A stretch of DNA of 64,000 nt from Phytoseiulus persimilis. Its lineage: Eukaryota > Arthropoda > Arachnida > Mesostigmata > Phytoseiidae. Below the pieces are notes generated by a model. That model was not told the origin of the DNA. It did no database searches and saw only the letters and a list, made by a program, of their open reading frames with translations. The position numbers and the translations under genes are program-made. Shown here piece by piece: positions 12,401-23,207 of the stretch (position 1 is its first letter; every line of letters begins with the position of its first letter). Location of the stretch: assembly GCA_037576195.1 (NCBI GenBank), contig CM075102.1, forward strand, positions 45,876,745 through 45,940,744, in the 5' to 3' direction.

Positions 12401-15400
12401 AAGCTGCTGCAGAGCCAAACATTCTCTCCGCGCGTGAACGATGTGGTCTGCGTCCGCTGTTCTCCAAACATCTGTGTGCGCTCAGAAAACTTCTTTCCTG
12501 TGACAGGAAACCAGTTCTCCCTGTGAAAAATGTTGCGGTCTCACAGACGACTGTTGTGGGCCTTGCGAAGGACATTCAGCACTGAAATCGACAAGCCCAA
12601 GCGTGTAACCCACTTCGACAAGAAGAAGTATGAAATCTTCATGCAAGACATCCTTGACAGAGAATCGCCCATGCTGCAGCTCTCGGAGGAGAAGGCTCTG
12701 AGACCACCTTTCCTAGAACAGGTCTTCCAGAAGAAGTTCGACGAACGCTTCCTCACATTCCCCGAGGTGCTCGACAACGCTCGTGTTGACGACATCCATG
12801 CTCTGTACGAGAGAGTCAGGAGCTATGTCGACACACTGGCCCCCGACTGCATGGAAAAGGGGCCGCCTGTTGAAGTGATGCAGAAGTTGAAATCCCTGGA
12901 TGTGTTCAGGATTCTGCTCCCGTACTCCGATGGAGGATTGGACTTGACAATGACGGAAATGGCAAGAGTTATGGAGGCTTTCGCGACTCTGCCCTCTTTA
13001 GCTCTGATTGTGGCAACGCACAATGTCGCTGGCGTACGAACAATAGCAAGATTCGCTCCGGAAGCTTACCGAAAGAAGTATCTACCCTTGTTAACAGCCG
13101 GCAAGACTATCGTCGCTTTCGCGATGGACGAGGATGCCTTTGTTGAGTCGAGGACCAAAGCGACGGTGGATGGTGATGAGTGCATCATCAGCGGAAAGAA
13201 AATATTTGTGAAGAACGCCAAAAGTAGCGAGGTCTTCGTCCTAATTTGTGACTGCCAAATGGATGGTGAATCCGGGCAAGCAACAATTCTAGTCGAGAGG
13301 AACCTTGAAGGAGTATTAGTAGAAGACTCACCCAGGACCTACGGGCTCAAAGGCTGCGGTCTGTCAACGGTTCACTTCAGGAATGTCAGAGTTCCAAGAG
13401 ATTGCGTTCTCGGGGGAACGAGCGAGCGATCGAAACTCGCGGAAAATATTGCCGCGAACGTAAGGGTTGCCCTTTCTGCAGCGGCCATTGGACCCTGTCG
13501 GGAAGCTTTCGAACAGGCTTTCCGACACACTTTCAGCAACGAACGCTTCAAACAATTACTGTGCTCGTTCCAGCTCATACAGGAGCAGATAACTCTCATG
13601 GCATTAGATGTGTTCACCATGGAGAGCTGCGTTTATTTTTCTCTCGCAATCGAAGATGTTGTCCAAGACCCTAACCTTAGAATGGAATCCATCGCTACAG
13701 CGATAACTTGTCTGGAAGCCTCGGATCGCGTCCTGAACCGCAGTGCGGACATTTTTGGAGCCAGAGGAAAATATTTGAATCACACCTCAACCCGGTGGTT
13801 GGACGAAATCGTAACCTCGCCATTTTTCTTCGCGTCACCCCGTGAGCACTCGGTTGCTCTCGCCCAGATTGGGCTTCGCGCCGTGGCGAAAAACACGGCC
13901 GACAATGCTGGGAGATCACAGGCACTAGTTCCATCGTTTGCTGGATTGGGATTCCCCATTCAACAAATCGTTAGTAGAATGCGGAAGAAAGATAGTCCAG
14001 AGAAACATGGGCAGCTCTATCAGTTCTTGCATCCAAGTCTCATGAAATCCGCCGATATTCTTGATTACGTGCAGAGGAATTTCGGCTCGGTGTGCGAACG
14101 ACTCGTGCGAAAGTACGGAGATGATGCAATCCACAACAGAATAGTCCTGGACCACATATCTAGAATCACGCTGGACATTTTCGCGCTGTCACAAACTCTG
14201 TCCAGGTCTTCACGGTCGTACTGCATCGGCCACTTCAACGGCTACGAAGAGATAAAAATGGCGAGCGTGCATTCCAGGATGGTACTTCCCAGATTCGAAT
14301 CTCGCATGGAAGCGCTTGAGAAGATCATTGAGCGAGGGACTCTGCCTGAAAGGACGAGTCTGGCCTCTAGTATTTTCGCCAGCAAACAGTACTTTGTTCC
14401 CCATCCAGTACGGAAACTGGGACCTAGTGAGTGAGCGCGCATGTTAGAAACCTAGGAATCGCTCTGTAAATATCATTCGGTGGAGAAGCTTAGAGTACAT
14501 TGTTGTCGGAGGAGATCTGAATAAATCATCTCCAATTGCATATACTGCGTTGTTCCTGTTCTTGAAATATATCCTCATTGATATCCTGAGTTCTCGCAGA
14601 TCTCCGCTCAATGACGTTCGTGAATCTCGAGGACTTCGGTGAGTTCCTCGCTCTATCCCGTCGATTTTCAAGTTTCCCGTTCCTCAGCAAAGCGGAAGGC
14701 GGGAGAGACTCCCCTTCAGGAGCTATACCTGTCAACTGGATGTCATTTGGAACAGTGTTTCCGACCCGCATCGGAGCACGCGATCGCCCGAAGCATAAGG
14801 CCTGTCAGATGCAAATTCCGTGTATTCTGACTTCGAGCGTAGTTGAAAAAACGGTCTATTCGCAAGTTGGCGGGAGGGCTCCACCGACGACGATACCGGT
14901 CCAGATTGAGTGTTGACTTTACACGGGGAAAAGAGGTGCGAGGAGACGGTGGAGAAAAGGCGGGCTGTTTGCAGGCAGCCAGTCGCTTCATTTTTAATTT
15001 GGATGCAAATGTTTAACCGTGCGGAAAAAGAGTTGACACTGCCGCGGCGTCCTCGGTCAGACCAAGGCGCAAAAACGTCTTCGAGAGGCCAAGTTCTTCG
15101 TTTGATAATAAACGTTTCGTCAACGACCACGCTGTGTTCGTGACCTACGCGAGTTTCGCTCCGACCACATGTATCATCATCGAGGTCCGAAGGAACCAGG
15201 CCCAAGTGGGGGCGATTCATGTAGTACTTTCGGTTTCTTCTTGGGAGAGGTAGGGGGAATTTCAATCAGCTGCAGTCTTGTTATTTCAGTCTGCGATTAG
15301 CAAATTCGTACTCGGGTGAATTTCCCAGTGGATCTCCCGAAAGTTCGAGCGAACCCTTGGGAGCAGATTGGGACAGTCACGCCGCTTTTATCTACGAGGG

Positions 15401-15822
15401 AAGCTAAGACTAGCTTCACGAATCCACAGAGCAGGTACCCATGAGCCAGCATCCTGGCCTAGCCGAGAATCGCGTCAGCTCACACGGACGCAAACTCGTC
15501 ACACATACCTCGTTGCAGCGTCATATCGAAGACATTGATTCCTCCTTCAAGTGTGCAGTTCCAACGCTCGTTCCTGAACTGTTCTTGACATTCCACAATG
15601 CCTCGACGTGCGCCCTCGGATATGGCCAATAGGGCGTGGGGGTTCCTATGACAGAGGTCCAGCTGCTGAGTCACAAGACCCGGCACAGCGCTGCAGAGTT
15701 CTGACAATCGAACTGCCAACGGATCAACTTGAGGTGTAGGCGATCCGTCATCGACCGAGGGTTGGTCCCCGGCCAATCGGTCGGAGGATCGGATCGATTG
15801 ATAATCCACCAGACCGAGGTAC
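3445..15822 (-). CDS. Wnt16: Wnt16-like secreted signalling ligand (partial, four internal exons)
   Basis: A secreted, lipid-modified Wnt ligand. Four minus-strand exons fit in frame and phase: 15822-15509, 4154-4077, 3919-3709 and 3577-3445, with GT/AG ends. The first carries the conserved EGARRG...C...QFRNERWNC block. The second reads [20 protein letters not shown] and continues to ACSAG. The third has the GCD, WGGCS and [10 protein letters not shown] blocks. The fourth has [17 protein letters not shown], including the serine that receives the acyl group in Wnts, followed by KEKYQSSIQ. The last element and the [10 protein letters not shown] block favour Wnt16 over other subfamilies. The signal-peptide exon was not found upstream of 15822, and the C-terminal cysteine-rich exon was not found below 3445, so it probably lies beyond position 1. 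The 11.4-kb intron between exons one and two holds two genes on the opposite strand. The Wnt call is firm; the subfamily is likely. Confidence 0.85.
4155..9590. other. Large Wnt16 intron, left part, no recognised gene
   Basis: Intronic to the minus-strand Wnt gene. A purine-rich low-complexity patch lies near 4580-4640. A CTG/TTGG-rich patch lies near 8130-8380. A 239-codon open frame at 4643-5362 on the plus strand has no recognisable domain, and I see no convincing splice or start context for it. Confidence 0.4.
9597..9644 (+). promoter_or_regulatory. Duplicated ACAD promoter block with NRF-1-like palindrome, copy 1
   Basis: The palindromic core GCATGCGC is at 9618-9625, within a block that closely matches 12331-12379 upstream of the second ACAD gene. 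It lies 166 bp before the chosen start codon. The core resembles the NRF-1 (Erect wing) consensus, which in animals is enriched at nuclear genes for mitochondrial proteins. The duplication is seen directly; factor binding is inference. Confidence 0.5.
9784..11700 (+). CDS. ACAD9/VLCAD-like acyl-CoA dehydrogenase, copy 1, catalytic Glu replaced by Tyr
   Basis: A 638-residue mitochondrial acyl-CoA dehydrogenase-family protein with no intron. The start at 9784 gives a short basic presequence ([13 protein letters not shown]); the open frame continues upstream to 9700, but that extension is hydrophobic and not presequence-like. Family features include the [14 protein letters not shown] block, a degenerate flavin/substrate loop AEASSGSD, and the extra C-terminal domain of VLCAD and ACAD9 (HPSLKSQAK onward). 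In an ungapped eye alignment with human ACAD9, the IFEGTNEI motif holding the catalytic glutamate reads WFYQTDTL. The base is therefore Tyr445 and the next residue is Gln. Dehydrogenase activity is unlikely. ACAD9 is known to serve respiratory complex I assembly independently of catalysis, so a structural role is possible. AATATA at 11808 may be the polyadenylation signal. The gene lies in a Wnt16 intron on the opposite strand, about 0.8 kb before its paralogue. Confidence 0.88.
   Translation: MQSLKLFRLRARCSCVPRMSSSVVKPTLKYPFFKPRSGELGAKNPLLELSKPKTLRESMVKGLIVRDHFDERLLTYPEVLDESRSRAVDKLHDRLKNYVDNLDPDVLKAGLSPEVREKLKSFGMFGALIPEEFGGQGLSFTEFARCMEAFANNRALASIVIAHNCTVPYSILHYGSEELKSKYLPKIASGEYVCAFAFAEASSGSDLESCECRARQLVGEEHMEISGEKIFVTNGQFADLFLTVTSVKHFSADLADGESRPSVVLVERDLPGVKVNRSSAIRGLHGNGLASVTFDNVRVSNEHVLGTPGDAAKIVRGLHSPLKLSLSAAVLGALKSAFAKLLWDLGTKPHISRQLDLCSDTQRKVSEMAMDIYSLESAIYLNAAIEDCVEKPDSVVEVSVAGLSCMESAMRFAESCVELYGPEAYEEGHSARALQRDMNCLLWFYQTDTLWKLLVSMNSVKLAGAATNERIRILRDPFTYPKECFQLFKGGMSRKAVEQAENRLGPFVHPSLKSQAKAVACCQIQLQKIVESLLSTYGAKFFEYQVVLSRLTNMIRDVYLATAALARLNRSVTHGSESAELETQLFQGILEKAHNTLKTEFNDDVYIEASVVQVEVEVFEKLINDGRYSFEHPLTKNF
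11701..12330. other. Intergenic spacer between ACAD copies
   Basis: This stretch holds the 3' end of copy 1, including a possible AATATA polyadenylation signal near 11808, and upstream sequence of copy 2. I see no further gene in it. Confidence 0.5.
12331..12379 (+). promoter_or_regulatory. Duplicated ACAD promoter block with NRF-1-like palindrome, copy 2
   Basis: The same GCATGCGC core is at 12353-12360, 177 bp before the start at 12530. The flanking sequence (GGCGCC[C]TT[T/C]GACGCATGCGC and a CCGC-CTGCTCGCT-like run) matches 9597-9644. Similarity continues weakly through the 5' leader to a shared TCTCCGCGCGTG element. The tandem duplication therefore included the promoter. Confidence 0.5.
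12530..14434 (+). CDS. ACAD9/VLCAD-like acyl-CoA dehydrogenase, copy 2, strongly degenerate active site
   Basis: A 634-residue intronless paralogue of the gene at 9784. It opens with a good mitochondrial presequence ([19 protein letters not shown]) with an arginine-rich amphipathic pattern. Shared landmarks are [13 protein letters not shown], the [17 protein letters not shown] helix and [10 protein letters not shown] in the C-terminal domain. The flavin/substrate loop that reads TEPASGSD in active enzymes is DEDAFVES here. The IFEGTNEI catalytic motif aligns with FFFASPRE, which puts Phe434 where the glutamate should be. Both signatures are lost while a 1.9-kb frame stays open, so selection for a non-enzymatic role is more likely than decay. 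AATAAA at 14520 is a plausible polyadenylation signal. It is more diverged than copy 1. An enzyme with an altered mechanism cannot be excluded from sequence alone. Confidence 0.88.
   Translation: MLRSHRRLLWALRRTFSTEIDKPKRVTHFDKKKYEIFMQDILDRESPMLQLSEEKALRPPFLEQVFQKKFDERFLTFPEVLDNARVDDIHALYERVRSYVDTLAPDCMEKGPPVEVMQKLKSLDVFRILLPYSDGGLDLTMTEMARVMEAFATLPSLALIVATHNVAGVRTIARFAPEAYRKKYLPLLTAGKTIVAFAMDEDAFVESRTKATVDGDECIISGKKIFVKNAKSSEVFVLICDCQMDGESGQATILVERNLEGVLVEDSPRTYGLKGCGLSTVHFRNVRVPRDCVLGGTSERSKLAENIAANVRVALSAAAIGPCREAFEQAFRHTFSNERFKQLLCSFQLIQEQITLMALDVFTMESCVYFSLAIEDVVQDPNLRMESIATAITCLEASDRVLNRSADIFGARGKYLNHTSTRWLDEIVTSPFFFASPREHSVALAQIGLRAVAKNTADNAGRSQALVPSFAGLGFPIQQIVSRMRKKDSPEKHGQLYQFLHPSLMKSADILDYVQRNFGSVCERLVRKYGDDAIHNRIVLDHISRITLDIFALSQTLSRSSRSYCIGHFNGYEEIKMASVHSRMVLPRFESRMEALEKIIERGTLPERTSLASSIFASKQYFVPHPVRKLGPSE
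14520..14525 (+). terminator. Polyadenylation signal of ACAD copy 2
   Basis: AATAAA lies 86 bp after the stop codon at 14434, the expected place for 3' end formation. Confidence 0.5.
14526..15508. other. Wnt16 intron, right part, no recognised gene
   Basis: This is intron sequence between ACAD copy 2 and the first recognised Wnt exon. Only overlapping short open frames are present on both strands, and none has a recognisable domain. Confidence 0.4.
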
Positions 15823-18800
15823 CTGGAACCAGATTTGAAATTGAGAAGATCGCATGATGATTATTCCAACTCTCATGGAGACACGAATCGGACGTCGAGT
15901 CAACTTGGATCCCCGATTCAGACTTGTCCATAGTTTCTCAATTCACCAGGGACCTCATTGTGCTCTTGCTCCCGAGCTCATATGGAGATGGTAACAGGTA
16001 ACAGTCCTGTCTCTCGGCCGGACTCGGCCGCAAGCGTCTTCTGTGTCGAGATTGGCGGCTATCGAAAGGAATAAACGGCGCCCCCCATAAAGATGTTCCG
16101 AGCCTCCAGAACTAACACAAGGGGTTTGCATTATCGAACGGCGGCAGCATCGGAGGCGAAAGCTCTTGCGTAGGCTCAGAAAAGAACAAACACCGTGGAA
16201 CAAGCATCAGGGCGAATCTCGCTGGCTGTGCCTCGATGCTGGTCTGCTCCAAACGGAATTCGATGCCTCCACTTTATACCGCCTAACTCTCAGTCGACCT
16301 CACTTTTTCCGAGGCTTGCTCAGTACTCGCTTCGAACTCCGGACGCGGTGGTCGCCGACTTCTTAGGGCGCTTGCTCCGATTAGAAGATAACAGCTACAG
16401 CAGCTGAGCTTTTTTCTCTTAGTGAAGTAAAGTCCCGATCGAGCACTAACAACAGTCCACCGATGTATCGAGGTGCTCCGTCTCTCACCAATCGAGAGTC
16501 TGTTGCCTAAACGCTCGTCTGGCAAATGAGAGCGATCCATAATATGTATTGCTGAACGCTCCACAAACTGACTTTCAGCTAAAATTTAGCTGAGGATAGA
16601 GGGGTATGTGCCTTCACGGTGACGAATCATTGATCAGAAAATAGAAATCACGACTTAGGGTGAGAGATAATTCCGCTGTGTACTGAGGTTTCCCCAATCA
16701 ATTGGGACGCATGGCCGTTGGATCAATGCTGTTAGGCTGGAACTTCTCTTCGAGCAGGTCGTGAGATCAGTGATTAAATGATTTCAGCCTCAGCGGGGTT
16801 GAACTGTCTTGTCCACTGTTTTTCAACATGGGCACGAAGTCCCCTGGTTCGCTGATTGAGTTGTGTTCCTCATAAGTCGAGCTCAAAGCGCACCCCATTC
16901 TTGTCCCTCTTTGGTGGAGTTGAGTGCGCGTGGGGAGCGAAGGGGAGCTCCTGGTTGGAAGAGTAGGGCCTAGTGAAATTTAGTTTGAGAAACACCGCTC
17001 AAGTCTTTGTGTGGCCATATGGAGCCACGGGATTCTCCTCGTTATCCCCTCAGTGTCCATCCCCTGCACCCGTCAACTCCGCCTGTTCCGCATCACTTGA
17101 CGTTGAATGGCCGCAGTCCTTCTTTGCTTGATCGGGTGAACTGTCTCCGCCTAACCGTAAACAATGGCTTTCCAGAGGTGAGCTCCGCATAGGAACTCGG
17201 ATTCTTCTTTGTCCACCGCCTCGCACAATCGACTCGAACCGGTCCGATCCAAAGCCCCGGCTCAAAGAAGCGGTCTTTGGTAGTTGGCTCGAGGAAGAGA
17301 TCTCGGAGAAATTCGCATCTAGCGAGACTGAGAGTGATCTGGGAGATCTGTCGGATACACGAATCGCTCTCTCCCGCGGGAGAGGAGGAGTCTCGCAATG
17401 GGAGAGAGCTGGAAAAACGGATACACCGGGGCAGCATGCATTTTGAGGCACTGCACGGAGGTCGAAATCGGGAGTGAGCCTCCCGAAAGATCGTTGCCGC
17501 CGCCAATGGAGCCCGTATGTCAATTGACTGAGTGTCGCAAATTGCACCCTATAGATATATGGGAGGAGATTCACTGTTCCACCTCCTGACAACAGTGGAG
17601 GCACAGCGGAGTTTCTTTTGTAACGGATTTCGTCTCTTCTCAAGAGGAAGCTCTGTCAGAGAATTGCTGGTTTCGAATACAAGGAACCTCAGAGCGAAGC
17701 CCCCCACTCCAGGGACTCGAGCCGGGATCACCGTGATTTCTGTTCCTCTCGAACAATAGCCTTTGTTTCAAATTTCGCAGCGCATCAGACTGTCCTCTAT
17801 GAGGAGTGGATGGAGGGCTGAGCAGGGATGCAGTTAACATTGATGGGACACGGGGTCGCACGTGCAGGGTTCCGACCCCGATTCTTTTCAATCCTCTACA
17901 GTCCAAAGCAAGGTGCTTGGAGTGTCATTTGTGGAATGCAACTCGTGGAGTGGCGCGCGGGCAACGCGCCGGCTGACAACCCTAATTCGCCGCGGCCGTA
18001 ATCATAGTTTGCGGCGGACCCTCAAGGAATACAGAAGCCGACGCTGGTGTGTTCATCAGAGAGTTGTGCCACAGCGTCCTGAAAATACTGGCCCTGTCCT
18101 GGCGTTCGGCGAACCTGAATCTACGTTGCCGTACGCCGTACATGAGTCTACGTGAGTGGACGTGAGAGACTGGGAGAAAGAGAACGACTCGCTTCACTTG
18201 GTGTCCGGTCCTGTTCATCATTACAGAACAAGAAAAAACCAATGAGTACATGGCGGTGGTGAAAGCAGTGATCGGAATAACTAAGTAGGCTTCCGGCTGG
18301 TGTCTCTGCAGCCAATTGCTCTGCTGAGCCGCATCCCCACAAGCTTGTCCACATACCCCTTGCTTCGAGTAAAACTCATACCGAGAAGCTTTCCTCTGCC
18401 ACTGGAGGCTTGCTGAGCATAGGATGACAAATGATGATGTACAAGAGCTCTGAATGGAGTAAGTGCGGTGTCAAGCCGACATGACTTCGAGCAAAACGCT
18501 CGAGCCTGACAGAATTAAGTGACATCGCGGAAATAACATATCGGCGCCATCCGCTGACTCGTAATTGCTGCGGGGACGCTCAGGAGGACTGAGTGAGTTG
18601 TAGCTCAAAACTGGTTGGTTCTCGCGAGACATACCTCCCTCAACGAAACCCGCGATTTCTCAAGCATTCTTGGACTGAGCTCACGCTTGACGAGGGTGAG
18701 CATCCGTCGTGCAACTTACTCGAACAATTTCCGCGCCCTTGGAACCTCGGACCGTAGGTCTTGCGCGGTGGACTTCTGCCACGCAGGTCCCGCAAAAAAG

Positions 18801-20800
18801 CGGAAGTCGCTCCAAGTAATTATTTTGCAACTTTCCAGCTGAACGGAGTCTCTTCATCGTTCTAATAGCGAGCGGGCGATAATTGGGTGAAAAGTTGTCG
18901 GACCACTAGGTGGAATTGCTGAACTCGGAAGTATTCAAAGCAATATTCGAAGGAGACTTCACTCGATGCGGTGTTTGCCGAACACTGTCCGGAGCCCGTC
19001 GCCATTGAATACCTCGATGAAGAAGAAAGAAACCTGGGAGTTAGGTGACAAACATGGTTCGCATGGAAGTTCACCAGGAGAACTTCTGAGTCTGCCGAAC
19101 GGACTCTCAAGAGTTGGAAGAGACTCTTCGCTCGAGGAAGAAGCAGCATAGCTCGACGCTAGCCTGGCTTTTGTCGGTATGAACCGCAGGAGCGCAGGAT
19201 ACTGTGAATGGAATGGCCTACTAACAGATTGATTTAGGCACCGTTAACACCCACGAACACCACGAGTAAACTTCAATTTGGATGGAATATAAACTTCACC
19301 CAAGGAGCCAGCTTTGAGTACTTATTGATCGCTTGACGTGGAAGCCTCCTACTCTGATGCGCGCAATACTCTTATTGATTCCCGATGTCGCTCGTTCTTG
19401 ACGAAGCCACAACCTATGTGGTGGAATACTTTTCGGGAAACTCATCAGTAACTTCTTCAAGTTCCAGAAGTTCGCGCATTACTCACATCCAGCTCCCGGA
19501 AGATGCGGAGACAGAACTGATGAAAGCTAGCCTGAGACTCCAAACAAACAGCGCCATTTTAAAGTTCGTTGAAAAAAACTGTTCACACACCAGTTGACAA
19601 ACACGCATTCAAGATCCTGGCGCCGGAACGCGATGCGAAGCCCTCGTTGCGAGCGAGGATTTGCAACTGAGGCACAACATTGCTTGAGGCCCTCTCCCAG
19701 GACATCGGCTGCCTCTCCACTCGACTCCACTCCACCTCCTGGGCACGTGACGTCACAAAATTCGATTCCCGGATTGGTCCGTCGCAGAAGCGAGCACGAG
19801 TCAACCCCGTCAGTTTTTTCAAACGGAGCCTTCAAATGTAGTTCACTGATTTCACTCAGACTGGGCTAGTGGTATCTTAGTAGGGTGGGCTGCTGTCGAT
19901 GAAGATTGGGTTCAAGTTGGAGTTTGTTTGAGGAGCGCTTCCGTTACTTCCAGAGGGCTCACCGCGAGTCAATCTCTCTCTTCTCTCTGGGGCGAACCGA
20001 AAAATATCAGGCCAAGCCATTGACATGCAGAACGATGTAACTCCTCCGGACGAGGGAATACTGTCGAGGGATCTTGCCGCTATATGACTCTCCTCTCTGG
20101 AGAATACTGTGTCTCAAATCCCAGATGGATGATCGACGATCAGCTGATCCGGCTATAAACCACCGATCATTGCTCCACGCTGCAATCTCTCTCGGCACTC
20201 TGATTGGGGACTTGGGGCGGACGGGATGATCCGGCTCATTGTGTGGCATTCGAATTCATTGTTTCGATATGACACGGTAAGCGAAAAAATTAAGCAAGTC
20301 GGAATGAACTCGCCTTCCAGAGTTGCGGCTGAGGCGCTACTTCAATCGAGGTCGCCGTCTGAGATCGGGAGGTGTCCCACAATCAAGACTCGAAGACCCG
20401 CAACCTGAGAAAAACAGTCCCACGGACCGAGAAATCGAGCACCTTCTTGCTAAACCACGAGCGGCTGCGTTGGATGTCCCTGGTTTGGGAATTATTATTC
20501 TCAGGTACCATGTATCCTCGGATTGCTCGGAGGATGAATCGAACATGAGCAGTAGAGGACTATTCCGACGCCTCGTAGAAATATCTTAAACGTCTGAGAG
20601 GGAAACATGATCTCCCATGAGACTTCAAACGAAAACGCTCCAAAATCGCAGCCTCGATGAGTCATTCTGTTGGGCCACAGAATCTCACGTGACCGTTTAA
20701 CCGTGTTTTCCCAGAAAAGAAGCATAAATTGAATGTAGGAGGATTTCCATATCTTTTTATTGGTGACAAATATAACACATTCATTCAATCACTAGTCTCC
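15823..20800. other. No recognised gene; expected location of the Wnt16 first exon
   Basis: The Wnt signal-peptide exon should lie to the right of 15822 on the minus strand, but I could not identify it. The longest open frames here (197 codons, minus, 17643-17050; about 70 codons, plus, 19385-19597) are compositionally plausible but have no recognisable domain or supported splice structure. Confidence 0.3.
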
Positions 20801-20804
20801 TGCG

Positions 20805-22549
20805 TCACTTCGGATCAGGTGAAGAGTCTCCCCTAGTGTACGGCTTGGAATGGAGCCCCCGCTTCAAGTAGATCATGACGGCGATCGCTGAAGAAACCAT
20901 CAGCGCGGCAAAAATGAAAATTCCGATAGCCACAGCATCCCGCTGAAGAAATCCGCCCGGTTTTAATTCGATCAATCCATCCTCCGCTGTATCATTCGTG
21001 GCGCCCTCATGCTCCGATGTCCCATGCTCGGTTGTACTTACATAGTATGTCAAGAACGCTTCCGACATATCTTCTTCGACCATGGCAGCGATCGTAACAC
21101 ACGTTCCTGTAACGAGGCCCAGTGTCATCGCCTCTTTAAGCATAGACCGACGGATTTCAATGTCTCCAGTTGGTCTCGCTGGGTTCTTTTCTTGAACGAG
21201 ACGGGGAGATGAATCAAACTGCCAGAACGAAGCTGTCATTCCGCGCGGATTGTTGCGGTTCTGATCTATCGAGCTGAGAGTTCGACTTCCACACAAGGAG
21301 GCCTGGCGAATCCGCCGGTCAATCCTACTGGTCCCGAGGACACTGAGAAAGTACATAGTGGTACTGGTTCACATTGAAGCCGGAAAAGCGACTCTCCTCG
21401 TGAGAAGTCTTTTCACTGTCTGCCCTTTCGATACTCGCAACTCTACGATGGATGATATAGTACTCTACAGAAGTTCATCAGCCTATCGCTCGCGTTCTCG
21501 GCTCGGAAGAGTTTCCTTGGTTCGCAATCGCTCCGAGCAGGGGCCGGAGTTGATTTCTCTGGTCACGGCTCCCCGAGCCCAGTTTATTCTTCGCATCTTC
21601 GAACTCCGGGATCAAAGCTTCGTTCTCGCGAACCAAGTACAGAGTAGAGGATTTCCGTTTCTGTCACCCTGGAGCCTACCGGTTGGATACCTCTCCCTGG
21701 AATTCGGGCATTCAAACTTACGCCAAAGCACACAGAGATTGTGATCCCCATCACTCTTCGAAGCCTCACAGGCTATTTTCAGAACGGGCCGCAAGGTCGA
21801 GTGGGCGAGAAACATTTCTCTGGGAACATCTGCGGTCGTACAGTTCCAATTTCTGTATACTCGAACGCCCAAGTCTGAAAGATGAGAGATTTGAATCTTG
21901 ATCGCGCTTGGACGGAAGTTGTCCCTCCTCCCGTCCAATATTTCCCCATGAACGAGATTGAACATACCCGCATCGTATTTCATCTTCGGTATTTGGCATC
22001 TCGCTCGTTCTACGTGGTAGTCTCTGCAGCGGAAACATCTACTCGGGAACCCGAGGGTCAGGCTCCAGAGCATATTGCTATCACTAAACTCTCGGAGTTC
22101 GAGTCCTGCACAGGGAGGGAAGATATTTGTTGTTGTTCTTCCACTAGATATTCCTGAGAAATACATCGTCTCGGTGTCGAACCGTAACTGACTGAAACTT
22201 GGAGGAATAACTCACCACAGCACCTTTCGTTTCGAGTGATCTGCCTCACATTGAGCTCCACGTAACTCCGAAATCGGAACTGATGAAGACCGATGTTGCT
22301 TGCGTCTTCCGCCCCCGCCCAAGGTTGATCGGGGATGTCCTGTGCGTCTGGCTTCCATTCCACCACACTCTCATTTTGATGCGTTCCGCCTTCAGCTGAT
22401 CCGGGCTCACTGCTTGCGTCCAGCACAGTCGGAGCTGTCGTTCCCTCTGAATGAGGTGTTGTTTGCAGTGTCGTTTGAGAAACGCAACGGCCAACGTAAC
22501 TTGTCGTAAAGATGTAGAAGATGACTACCGCACAGACAGTGGAACGCAT
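20805..22549 (-). CDS. Single-pass membrane or secreted protein of unknown family
   Basis: Minus-strand exons 22549-22216 and 22105-21680 join in phase 1 with good splice sites (GTGAGT donor, CTGTGCAG acceptor). The start MRSTVCAVVIFYIFTTSYVG is a clear signal peptide. It is followed by a Ser/Thr-rich, acidic mucin-like stretch, then a cysteine-containing region (CFRCR, NWNCTT, ECPNS). A third exon ending at 20805 has a hydrophobic helix of about 22 residues (AVAIGIFIFAALMVSSAIAV) followed by a basic YLKRG stop-transfer and a short tail. Its left boundary is not resolved, because no acceptor fits the phase of the second exon cleanly; a further exon may lie between 21360 and 21640. The topology would be a type I surface protein with a short cytoplasmic tail. 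I do not recognise the family. The third exon could belong to a neighbouring gene. Confidence 0.5.
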
Positions 22550-23207
22550 CGTGTTCTCCGCTGAGCTCGTAGGTGTGAAGAGTTTGTCGGCAGTCGGCTC
22601 GATTGGAAATGTTTTTGAAGTTGCGGTCGAGGAGTCTCGTCGACACTTACCATCGCCCAACTAGGCTGGTCGACCAAACGGCCGGGCGGAGAGACGGAAG
22701 CAAGTGTGATGTCAAAACTGTACGGCTTCGCTGGCTTTGCTCGGTTGTTTCCCATGCAGCCAAGGGAGTTCTGGCAGACCCGAATGGTCCACGATTGGTT
22801 CGAAACAGCACTACAAGAAGCGTTGTGACTGCAGAGTATCAACCAATAAACAGCGGCTCTGCTCATCTAAACATTACAGAAGGATTGGATTTCTGCGGCG
22901 TGGATTCGAGGCGCACACATCGGCTGAAACAGCATTCTCAGATGGAAAGCGACGTGCTGTGATTTCATTTGCGCTCACAACGCGCCAAAAGAGCTGGGGG
23001 TGGAGAAGGCATTCCTAATAAGTGGATTCACTTCAAACGGAGCATAGCTTCGTCCGTCGTAAGACATCGGAGAATCGTCAGCCTCTCGTGCTGGAAGACT
23101 GGAGAGGCCGCTCCAACAGGTGCCCGAGGCAGCAGTCCGAAGAGTGCGGGGAGTGTGGGAATTATCGCCGAAGAGGATACGTAACCAGTAAGCATAGAGC
23201 AACTTAT

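Noticed and set aside
17050..17643. 197-codon minus-strand open frame
   Set aside because: Arg/Ser/Pro-rich with no domain, and opposite-strand frames are equally open. Probably compositional.
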